From positions 9,094-51,547 of the forward strand of contig JAIPMN010007272.1 of the NCBI GenBank assembly GCA_020650975.1: 42,454 bases of DNA, given 5' to 3'. The translations under genes were made by a program, and so were the position numbers. This stretch comes from Apostichopus californicus (lineage: Eukaryota > Echinodermata > Holothuroidea > Aspidochirotida > Stichopodidae). This document shows positions 22,901 to 34,900 of the stretch, piece after piece. The notes under the pieces were generated by a model that saw only the letters and a program-made list of their open reading frames with translations, ran no database searches and was not told the DNA's origin. The stretch's first letter is position 1. Each line of letters opens with the position of its first letter.

Positions 22901-25900
22901 GAAGATCAGAGACTACCAACTTCCTAGACCATTACATACTGTAATATTCACTTGTGGTCATGACCAATTAAATCACTTTCAAGGATTTTACAACTTATTA
23001 ATTTATATACCAACCAACATGTCTGAATAATAACCAGAGAGATTGGTCTTGTTGCTATGTGGAATGCCGTCCTGTTGATACTCTATAGACACATGGACAT
23101 TTGTACCTGTCTCACTGACCTAACAAGTGAGCTCTGACACCGATCACCTTCATTAACAATTACTAATGAATGAAAGTTACATGTTTCAAGTTAAAGCTGA
23201 AGGTTTACAGCCAAGGCCATCTCACACCCACACAGCAAAGTGTGCACAATTCAAAACAGCAGCTCACAGGACATCTGTGTGTCCCCTGGGGACACACTGC
23301 ACCCTATTGGAAGTCCCCTGGGGTGCAGCCATCTAGATTACGAGTTACCGCGCAGGCCCCCATTTTTAACACCTGGGTGAAGAGAGGCAATGAAGGTCAG
23401 TGCTAAAGGACACAACATAACCATCTGACCAGGACTTGAAGCTGCAATCATATATCACAAGTTAGTAGTACATCACAGATGAACTACAAACTGTTGTTTA
23501 CAACTTTTGCTAAACATCTGACTTAATACAACCATGTAGCATTGAACACTGTTTAATCACCCTTTGGAAGAGATGGATATAAAAGAAGCGAAGGAACCTG
23601 AACATCACAGAGTTTGATGGTATCTACGTATCTGTATTTTACCTCAATTATATCTGGTACGGGTAGCGAAACACTGCCTATCCCATCCTAACAAAGCCTA
23701 AGCTAAGCATACATCGGCGTTAGTCCAAGTCACATATAGCATTATACTCATCTAAGTACTTCACCTCAGCGATCAACAACTATGAACTCCAGTGTTGTTC
23801 TGCGATCTCAAACAAAGGACACAACAGAACTTGTTGCTATGGTGATAAACTTGGTATTCAACAGTGAGGAATTTGAAGCCAAGCTACATAAATGTATAGA
23901 CAAGGCTTTCTAAAAGAAAATGGATGAAATTCTTACACAGATAGAAATCAACTCAGGCAAGATTCATGAAATTGAGGTTGCAAACGATCAGAAAGAAGCA
24001 AAAAAGAAGAAATTTTCCAAAAGACAAAATATTCTCTCTGTGCGACCGGGCGCTCAAGGAGACCAATGATGTAGAGCAGTACTCAAGACGAAACTGCCTC
24101 CACTTCTTCGGATTTGAAGAAAAGCCAAACGAAAACACAGACCAAGTTATAAGATGCGTTGCATTGCAGAAATTAGGTGCAGACCTAAACCAATCCGATA
24201 TTGATCGTTGGCACCGCATTGGGAAAAAGATCAAGGAAAAACCAAGGGCGATCATCGTAAAATTCACCAAATATGAAGCTAGAAGCCGCTGCATAAAAAG
24301 CCGACGTAAACTCAAAGGAACCACCGTTATAATCAAAGAAGATTTAACCAAAACCAACCAAGAGCTACTCAAGGAAACAAAAGCCCACTCTTATGTGAAG
24401 ACCACCTGGTCACGCGATGGCAAAATCATCGCCCTAATTAACAAAAATTGGTACAGAATTCACCAAGTGAATCTGGGGCATCAACGACCTTAAGAGACTG
24501 TAATTGACCAGCATGTTCCTGCTGAAAATACCGTTTAAACCAAAGGTGATCCAATAGAATTATAAACTTCTACACTTTTTTTCCTTTCTCGTCCTTGACC
24601 TCTTTATTTCATCTATGTCACTTTATTGCTGTAAATGTAAAACCACTCAAAGTTCTACTAATCTACTAATCAGTCACTACCATTTGAAATGACCCCCTGT
24701 TGACCACTTGATACTCTGAGTGCGACACCTGACGATCATGTTGTGGAGTGTTAGCATGAATGGAGTGTTAGCTCAGTGGTTAAGGCCGGTGCCTTTCAAT
24801 CATAAGGTCCCCGATTCGAGTCACTCCCAGATTAATGTACGTCGTCCAGTTACAGAGTTGTTGACAATTAACAATTCATAATCATGGACGACAAATATGA
24901 ATGTCAGAGACTGACTTCGGTCAGCTTGCGGCTTTGATAAGCCAATGAGGCTTCTTCGGGAGTTCCTGCTTGTAGGAGGATCTAATATACATACATGTTG
25001 GAGTCACCCAACACAAGAGCATTGACTCTCTGAAGCAGACTACATCTTTCTGACTGACTGATGCATTAAATTCAAGATTACTTCCAGACCTATTGTATAT
25101 TGAGCTCCTTCACAAAAGGAAAATTAGAGCGATCAAGAACTCTCCGTGGAGGGGAATCGTTCGTACCAAGTTTGAGGTTCAACCGAGCTTTACTGTGGAG
25201 TGTCAGGGGGTGTAATTTATTTTCTCTTATTGTAGCGCACTGTGCATGTCGCACGGTATATGGTCGTTGAGGATAATTACTTATTATGAGTGGTCAGTGA
25301 GGCGGTCAGCAACCCCCGGCTTAAAGGGACTGTACATAGACACAAAAGGTTAAAATCTGAAAAGCGGGTTTTTAGCATTCCAAACACCAAACTTTGGGTG
25401 GATTTAGGAATTTGTGATTTTGGGCGGCAGTTGACCATCAGAACTCAGGCGGTACCGTTGGATACGATTTTCAAGGGCTGAGAATCTGGCTAGGGTGATT
25501 TTACCTTGTCCAAGAGGAAAATTGTGGAAATGTTTCAACGATAAATTTAACTGGATAGTTAGTGTGCCAGGATATGTGTTTTATTGACGACCATTTTCTG
25601 TGAGTATTTATTCCTTGCTATTTGTATGTAGGGGGTGAGGCCTTTAATTATGTCATGTTAAGTAGATTTTATGGATATGCAAATGACTTGTTGAACGGCC
25701 CCACTGGTAACATTTGCAGAGCATAAACGGTTTTCCCGTTTTCGATTATGGTGAACACTTATACAACTTAACTAGCGGGAAACATACATTAAGCGAGTCA
25801 GATGAGATGAAGGAAAAAGAGATTGTTAACTTCAATTTAAAGACGACAAAGCTCATAACTATTTAAGTGAAGATAGCATACTTTCGCGGTGTGGATCACT

Positions 25901-28900
25901 CACTCGCAACCTTAACTTAATTCATCATTGCTTGTTTAAATTGTAATTGTATTGTGTGTAATTGTATTGTGTGTAATTGACCTCGTATATATAGTCTGAT
26001 AGTAGTCAGCAAGAACGCTGAAATTTACTATTTGCCTCGTGTGTTTATTGCAATTTTTTAGTATCGAGTGACAAGACAATCAAGGTTCAAAATAATTTAA
26101 ATGAACCGTCGTTGCGCGTGTGACGCAGTGGTCACAACGTGACATGGAGTTATCATTGACCTTAAGTGACCTTTGACCTCTTCCAAGAGCAATGCAGATC
26201 TTGAAATTACACTAAGATGGATGTACAGTATTAAGTATCAGATTAATTGTAGCTTCACTTTGGGAGTTATCATGTTTTTTTACAAGGATTTCAAGACTTT
26301 GACATCTGTTGCTCTCACATGAACAGGGATCTTGAACCCACTAAGGTGGATAAACATACCACGGAAGAAGTTCGCCAAAGTTTCACTTTTAGCGTTAAAA
26401 ACTTGCACAGTACCTGATAAATCTTCATCCAACAATGGTGGGGTGACTGGACGGGCTTTGCTTCCTTCATCATCATCATCGTCATCATCCTCTTCCCTAT
26501 CTGGTCTAGGGGAGGGTAACTTCCTCTTAACCTTTGAACAAAGGATAAAGATATGTCTCGATGCTAACGTCAACTTGAAAGTTTTCTTTGTGTTTAACAT
26601 TTCATGGCAAGTTGATCTTCTTTGATCAATCCTAAACCATGTCTAGATGCCAAGTCCATTTATAAAGTTTGAATAAAAGATGGCAAAAAAAAACCAAAAA
26701 AAAAGTCCATTTATAAACTATGATTTGTTTTCTTTGCCCAAAAACATAACATGATTTTTTGCATTTTTTAGAAAACTTTTTGGAACCCTTACAAAATCTC
26801 ATTTGTTTTCGAGAATTTCTATCTCTGCGTGAGACATCCACTCTCACACTCTTACCGTAACCAGTCCCTGTATAAATTATCGGTGGTAGAAAATGAGTGA
26901 AGCCACCTTGTTGAAGGAAAGTTAACTTCTGTAACTTAAAAGCCTTCTTGGTAAAATTACTACGTACATCAGCACACCCAGCCAGACACTCAACCTTACT
27001 CTTATAGCTGAAGCAGCTTTTCTGTTGACCAGTTTTCCTAAAAGCTACGGTAGTAAGTTTTTCGTAAATGAGGTAGAAACTCATCAGATTAGGAGACCCT
27101 GCTAGATTTTTCTATCAATGCAAATGTTAAGTTATGAGCCAGGAATAAATTCAAAAGTGTTCAAAAGTTTTTGTAGCAACTTTGGAAGGAATCTTATACA
27201 GTACTATGTAGCCTGCTATGCTATCTGTATATCTGCATAGCAATTTGTACATTCTGCATAGCATGTTGCTATGCGATACACACTTGATAAAATATTCCCT
27301 CTTGAATAAATCAATGTGCAGATTGGAACTTTTCGACAATAATGCTCTTCTTAATTCCTCTTTTTCTTTATTAAAAGTCATGCTAAACGATCTGACTTGT
27401 TACGGGTTACTTAGCATCCACTACAAATCGAGACAAACTCTATCCAGATCAGCTCACAAAGCCGGTGCGTGATATTTGGTAAATATTTTTGGATTTTACG
27501 AAGAGGTTTAAGGGGCAAGATGTTACCTTGAAGGAGGGCATCCTTGGCATGCCTGCTCTGAAGCCGAGCCCCAGGTTGAAGCTGTCGCTAGGTGCATTCT
27601 TGGTCCAGTCCTTGCTGTCAAACATACTGGGAGGGAGTGGTCTCTCAACTTTAACTTCACTGCTGACTTCATCCTCTTCTTTAATTGGCTAAAGGAGAAG
27701 TAAAAACAGAACAAACTTTTTTCTCTACTTCTATTTTAGGGGAGGAGGGGAGAGGGGGAGTGGGGGAGGGGGAAGGAAGGACAGGGACGAAATGCTGCAT
27801 TACCAGAGTAGGACACTGCCTTACCACCTAAAACATACCAAGAACCCATAATTTGTTGAGTAACTCAAGTCTATTATGCAGAAATATTTTGGATTTTTTT
27901 GCTTTGTTCAATACTTATATAGGCCTCATTTATACAACCAGAAAACAAAACGTTTAGTGCTTACGATGCCTAAACATATCCATAGTGTGGTAAGCCATAC
28001 ATATTAATATTCATGAACTTGTGCACGCCAAAATGAAGAGGGATTATCTATTGACTAATGTGGCAACATATAAAGGTAGGTACCAGGAATCAGTTATCAT
28101 GTTCACAGTCTACTTAGTGACATGTATCTATATAATTAAATTGTATTATCCAAGTACATGTATAAAGCTAATTAGAGATATATGATTACAAAGTTATGTT
28201 CACTGATTAATATTCATAATATGCACACATAAAACAACACAGTTGATTGTATGAATGTAGTGTGACAAACCTAATACGCCAAGGATGAAAACCATGGAAT
28301 ATTTGGTTCTTGTCTCGTGTTTAAAAGCCATTTCTTGCAGTTTGATGAATATTAATGACATCAACTTGGAGACGTTATGAAACTGTGCATATTATGAACC
28401 TCCGCCAGGATGAACCAAATTTTCCGTTAAGCCAGGCCCACTCATTAATATTCATGAGATAAGAACCAATAACAATATGGCACACCTAATCATCAAATAT
28501 CTACCAAGTATGGCATTGATTCAACTTGTGTTTGTTGAGATATCTTGTTTTCAAGCCACACACCAACAAATGCCACACGATCATAAAGGTTACCGAGCCT
28601 TCGGCATCATAACCAAAATGGCATCAACCTCCGCTACTTTCAGCATTCTCAAATTTAGAATAACATCCTTAAGTCTTACCTTAGATTTGAGGACAGAGTC
28701 GTCCCACCAAGTCTCGAAGGTTTTGAAAGCGCACGTTTCCACGATCTTCCTCCCGAGGTCCCGATTGACAATTTGTTTCAGTTCCATTACCATGACCATT
28801 AACACATCGTCCACTAAGATTTGCTCCGGTTCGCTCGGTTTGACCGGTGCCGCCCAATCTTGCCCTTCCTGATCTTGTAACTTCTCCGGACTGAGCTGAA

Positions 28901-31900
28901 AGTTATTACCCATGTTCATCATAATGTTTTGATTTGCATTCATCTGGTTCATATTACTGAACTCTGGCAAAAAGTCCGGATTTGCGTTGGGCCCAAACGG
29001 GCCACGTGGCGGACTCCCAAAGTCTGGAAAGAGTCGGTTACCCATCGGACCCGAGGGACCACCCATGCCGTGGAACATTCCACTCATACCGGCCATAGTT
29101 TGAAGATGTGCAGCAAAGTTGTGAGGCGGTTGCTCAAAGTTTTGAGGGTTGTTCATCCCAGGGCCCATACCTGGGGGGAAGAAGGGACTGCCGCCGGGAT
29201 CCCCGCTGTGAGAAAAAGGCATCCCTCCCGGTCCCCCTGGGTGGGGACCGAAAGGTGGAAAGTCACCATTGAAATTGTTCGGTGGACCGTCGAAGGGTCC
29301 CATCGGACCATGAAAGTTTGGCGGAAAGTCTCCAGGGTTTGGCATGCAGTTTGGAAACATTGGATGGAAGTTTGGGTTATTCATCCACGGGCCAAAGTTT
29401 GGAAACATAGGACCTGAGTTCATCATTTCGTTCAACATCTGATTAGGGCCCATGCCGTGGCTGCCACCTGGCATATTGTTCTGGTTTCTTATCCACGGTG
29501 CCATGGTCGGGTTCATGACGTTCTCTCCCGGTTGTTGGGGAGGCTCACCGGGGAGGGGCAGTTGTGAGGTCATCCCTAAAGGCGGCGGAGCATGGACTTG
29601 TAATTTGGCGCCATCTTCTCCATCATCGCTCAGAGATGACATGCTCATCCGATCTTCCTCGTCAGTTCCCTGATCCATGGGCTGCTGGCCTCCTTCTTCT
29701 TCGTCAGAAACCTTCCAGAACAAACAAAATATCTCACTGTTAAACAATGTACTCTTTATCCTTGTGTATACTCATCCCATGTGCTGACTTTGCAAATATG
29801 AAGACCACCACTGATATTTGAGTTACTGTTACAAGTTACTACCATACCTTCATAAAATGCACAGCTAATAAATTAATGCTATATTACATAATTTTGGCTT
29901 CACTAGCAATAGTTTCTGTCAATATTCTGCTGACAGCTTATTGATTTTGCAATCACTCTTTCACTTCAATCATTTCTAAAATCCATAAAACCAAGATTTT
30001 CTCTTTTTAATAACCTGTTGGCGATATCACATCTTACAGTATTAGAGTTTGTACATGGATGTACTGTAGTCACTTGTATGGTTATCATCACAACATCGGG
30101 TGCAAGAATTAGCCAGGACTTCACAATAATTACAAACATACAGTACATGACAGTGAGTTCAAACAGACTCCACAATGAATGAACAGACTTCACAATGATT
30201 GGAAGGATACTGTACACGGCAATGAGTTTAAACAGACTTCACGATGAATGAACAGACATTCCAGTGACTGCAAGCATATTTTCCAATGAAAGAAAACACA
30301 TGCCATAATCACTGACTTCAAACTGCTTCCATAACCGTAGCGGTTTGCAGCTGACTTCGCACAGACCATGATTGGTGTTAAGTTTTTAATATAAATCCCT
30401 AGTACTGGCTGATATGCCCTATCAAATGCCAAATCTTTTACCTTGAAGTTTAACTGCAGAATAACACTTCCTAGAAAATTGTTTTCTTGGGTGAATAAAG
30501 AGAGATGAAATGTATGGGACAGCAGAATTTTCCAAATCGTTGCTTTGTTCACTGCTATTAAGTGATGAATTTTTTTAAGTGTTCCTTTGCAAACCTCCCA
30601 CCTTCCCAACCATCCCCATCATCTCCCATAATGTCATATAAACCTCTCCAACTTAGAATAAAATAATTGTGTATAGATATTACTGACAACATAAAATGGA
30701 AAGTATTGAAACAAATGAATGTGATATAACTTTAGGAAGATACTGCCACTCACCTTACTGGTGGATAACCTATCAGACCCCTCATCTTTCACTGGGGTAG
30801 AGGAAAGACTTTGCTCTAATCTGGGTGAGTTCCCCTTTCGAATATCATCCGATGCATCCAACGGTGAATCCCCGATATTTTCCGGGGAGAGGTCGCCCAA
30901 AGCTATCGTTGAATCCGATGTGGGAGGAGGCGGGGGTGGGGGAGGAGAAGAAGGTCTCCTCCGCCTCCTGTCGTGGTCGTTACCATGACGACTTGAACTC
31001 GAATACGAGTCCCTAGGCACTGTTTTGGAAGAAGAGTCCCTCCTCCTCTCGTCGTACATTCTACTACCCGGAGACGCTTTCCGAGAATGTCTATGATGGT
31101 GACTTGAGCTATGTTTGTGCAGACTCTCGGAGTGTCTAGAGGACTTATCGCTGAATCCTTTGGAAGAATGTTGAACACCGCTCGGCAGATTTTCGCCCGC
31201 TGCTTTTAACCTTGATTGCTCTTCAATAGTACTGTTCCGCCTCTCGGGGCTCTTCAGATCCTTCACCCCAAACTCGATCGGGGTGTGGCTCTGTTCCAGT
31301 AATGCTTCAATACGGGAATCCAGGCTCCTCCTAAATTCATCGTCTTCGTCCTGCTGTGCCTCGTTGGGCTCACTCAGGTCGCTGGCGATGGACATCCGTC
31401 GGTCCACCTCTGGCCGCTTTGGTTCCGGCCGCGAATGCTCGTTCTTGCCGACTTGCGGCAGAATGAGATCGCCGAGCTGAGAACCTGCTGTCAACGTCCG
31501 TTCCCTCTGTTTCTTCTCCTTCTGGTTCTTTCTTTTCCGACGATTTTTCTCTCTTTTCTTCAGTTCAAAATCGTCCACCTCTGCCTCCTGTGGAGGTTCG
31601 TTAATTATTGCCGTTTCGGGAGGATTTGCAGGTTCTTCCTCCCTGTGGGACACATGTCCAAAGTTAGGCTCTGGCTGCGGAGTAAAGCCCGCATTGTTAA
31701 AATTCGGTTGGAACCCAAATTCATTTGTGTTTGGAGGGTTTTGCATTGGAGGAGGTTGGAAATTCCCCTGGTTCCACTCGTTATCGGCCGGGAAAAACGG
31801 TTGCTGGGGAGGCATCATAGCAGGTGGTTCCATAAATCCTTGTTGGGAGGGGTGCACCGGGCCAGGTCCAAACCTCGGCTGTTCTCCCGGACCGGGTCCC

Positions 31901-34900
31901 GGCCGTTCGTGATAGGGCCGCCTGTACGGCGGTCTGCCTCCATCGGGCTGCATGAAATCTGACAGAGTCGCTGGGTGAGATTGGTACTGCGGGGGCATCC
32001 CTTGTGGTATATTAAAATCTGGTTGCATGTTCATGTTTGCAAATCTGTTGTTTATGTGAGGGGTGTGCATACCGTCCGACGGGGTGTTTGGCGTGATGAA
32101 ACCATCGGATCCCTGAGAAATAAAACCAGGACCGACATGGTCACTGGCAATTTGGTTCACACTGCCACGATCGGAGTGAGGGGTGGGAGGTAGCGATGGA
32201 GTCTTGCCGGGGGTCTCTGATGGACCCCTTCCTCTGGGATCGCGGGGTCCAGACGAGGTGCTACTCGCACCTGGAGTGCTAGGAGTGGTGTTGTTCACAA
32301 GGCATTCAAAAGTCCGTTGGCATTCTTTACCTGTGGTTTAGAAAAGACACTAATTTGAGTAAACTGTTGTTATCATAAAACCAGGCAAAGGTTTTTTTAT
32401 AAAATAAACACTAACAAACATCCTTGTTTTAGCCCTATTTTTAACGATGCATGTTTGTTATTCAACAATGGTTGTTTGAGTTTGGGGACATTTTTGGGGG
32501 GGGGGTGTGTGGGGGGGATGGGGTTGGGAGGAGAAGATGGAGGTTCCTGCATCAAGGGAATACAAATATCCGTATGTTTTACTCTCAGAGTAACTCTCAA
32601 TTTAGGTTTGGATAACAAGGGTTTGGAGACAATATAGGTTTCCTTAAAGTGACTTTGAACGATGGCCAGCAAAATCAGGTAACTATTGACAACAATGAAT
32701 TTTATACTAACAGGTTTGTTGTGGCAATAATTATTCCGAAGAACAACAAAGACAACTTTCGGTGTTGTGTTCTGTATGAAGGAATAATAAGTCAATAAGT
32801 CTGCAAACATGTACGACATACTTTATAATTTACTACTTTTTGTACCACGAATGCTCCAACAATTTATATTAAAACTTTTTGGAAGTAAGGATTTTCTCTT
32901 TTAAGCACTAAATAATTTACATTATACACTGAGCCAATAGCACAAAACTGCAGTCGAAGAAAAAGCCCTAACACATTGGCAACCACTCCAAATCCCAGCC
33001 TATGCTACTCCTCATTCAAACTGACTACCAGGCTATGCCATAAAAACTTCCAATATTACCAATGTTAAAAGGCCCGAGATTGAAGAGCACACATACCTCC
33101 AGCATCTACTTGCACGATAATAATACGACCCATCACCGAGGTTCTATTCAGGCCCATCGCAGCTTCCTTAGCGTATCTAGTCTTTGTATATGTGACCGAC
33201 GCCAGACCGAGATGCTTCTTCGTTTTCGGATGATGGTATATCCTGATACTCTCCAAGTCTCCATAGCGTTCGCACATTGATCGCAAAAACTGTTCTCGGA
33301 CGTTGTCGTTCAAGTTGGTGAATGTAATTTGCTTTGGTGGGAGTTCCCCGACAAAATATTTGTCAACCTGAAGAGAACAACAGATCATGATACAGGAATG
33401 CAGGAAGAAATTGACCCCTTGAAGCTCGGAGGGAGGTGGTTTAAGTGCACGTTTAACTTTGAAGCAGATTTCATTACCTGGATGCCTGCTATGTTTCCTT
33501 GAAGACCTATAGAGCCCCTTCACAGTCCTAAACCGAACAGAATTTGACTAAACTATGATCATCAAAGATATCAAAGCATTGGAGAATTCACAGATTAATT
33601 GTACAGCTTTAATTTTAGAGTTATTATGTTTAAAAAGGTTTTCAGACATTCATGCCTTGTTGACCTCATGTGATCTTTGACCTCTACCCATTTTATTAGG
33701 ATTCTTGCACTCATCAAGTTCAATCTACATACAACATATTACGTTCAAGAAAGACGTACATCTTGTGTTATCGTGTTTACAAGATTTTCACACTTTCACT
33801 TAAATGTTGACCGCCTTTGATGTCCACCATTTTCAATACCTAGGTTCTTGTACTCAACAAGCTGAATTTGCATACCATGTATATATAGCTGTACTTTTTG
33901 AGTTATGGTGTTCACAAAATTTGACCCCAAATGACAAAAGAACTTCACAATAAACAATAGGTTTCTTGTAGTCTTTAAGACGGATCCACATACCCAAGTG
34001 TGACGTTAATCCACCATTATCTTTTTGAGTTACCATGTTTACAAGCACACATACATACAAACACACGCACGCCATCACCATCTCATAGATTCCTTTTGCC
34101 TCGGGCAAGGAATAACAAACAATGGATTAACATCAACAGTAAGGTATATACTGAACATGTGATGTCATCATCAACTTAGCCTTAAAGGGGCATTCTAGAG
34201 AATAAGCATACTGTATTTTGAAAGTACCTGTATCTTGAAAACTGGAATAGTAACACCGAAACATTAATATCACTCACATTTTCCTTTCTCTTTTGCACTA
34301 TTGCACACCAACACTAAAATTCTACCCACAGTAAAAATAGGATCCTTTAAGTATACATGTCTAACATTAATATCACTCACATTTTCCTTTCTCTTTTGCA
34401 CTATTGCACACCAAGACTAAAATTCTACCCACAGTAAAAAATAGGATCCTTTAAGTATACATGTCTAACATTAATATCACTCACATTTTCCTTTCTCTTT
34501 TGCACTATTGCACACCAAGACTAAAATTCTACCCACAGTAAAAAAAAGGATCCTTTAAGTATACATGTCTATATTCTGAGCTATAGTCGTTCATAATACA
34601 ATATAGTTAACAAGACAAATTACCTTAAATTTAGGCACTGGTAGGTCAGGCAGTTCTCTCCTGTTTAGTAGCCTGCTTAATCTTGACCGAGGGTCCTTTG
34701 GTTCCGTGGCATTTAGGTCTGCATTCTGTGATAAATGAAGGGAGCATGAATTGTCCAGTGGTGGTACTTCCCTATCACCAGGGACAATGTTGTTACCATT
34801 GCACAGAAGGTAACACCTTTCTCAGATCAAAATAACATTTTTTGAGAGCAGAGAAAATTTGTCTATGTAAAATAGTAAAATTGCTATCCAAAGTTGTATA

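Larger units (their letters stand above)
22745..26413. other. Large SETD1 intron with a cluster of transposon relics
   Basis: This 3.7-kb intron holds, in order, a palindrome (23277-23297), a LINE ORF1 relic (23782-24493), a tRNA-derived SINE (24762-24993), a possible solo LTR (about 25201-26078) and part of a dispersed subrepeat family (26140-26350). No further coding exon is visible; phases across the intron already match. Confidence 0.7.

Noticed and set aside
24762..24828. Functional tRNA gene
   Set aside because: A and B boxes and an acceptor-like stem are present, but the anticodon arm does not fold properly and the sequence continues into a SINE body.
26632..27084. 150-codon reverse ORF in a SETD1 intron
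   Set aside because: SETD1 exons 8 and 9 join directly (FK|VKRK), so it is not an exon. It has no recognisable domain, and about one ORF this long is expected by chance in a window of this size and composition.
28929..29417. 162-codon + strand ORF
   Set aside because: Antisense of the low-complexity SETD1 exon 7, where biased codon composition removes stops on the other strand.
30190..30609. 139-codon reverse ORF between SETD1 exons 6 and 7
   Set aside because: Intronic, no similarity noticed, and exons 6 and 7 already join in phase.
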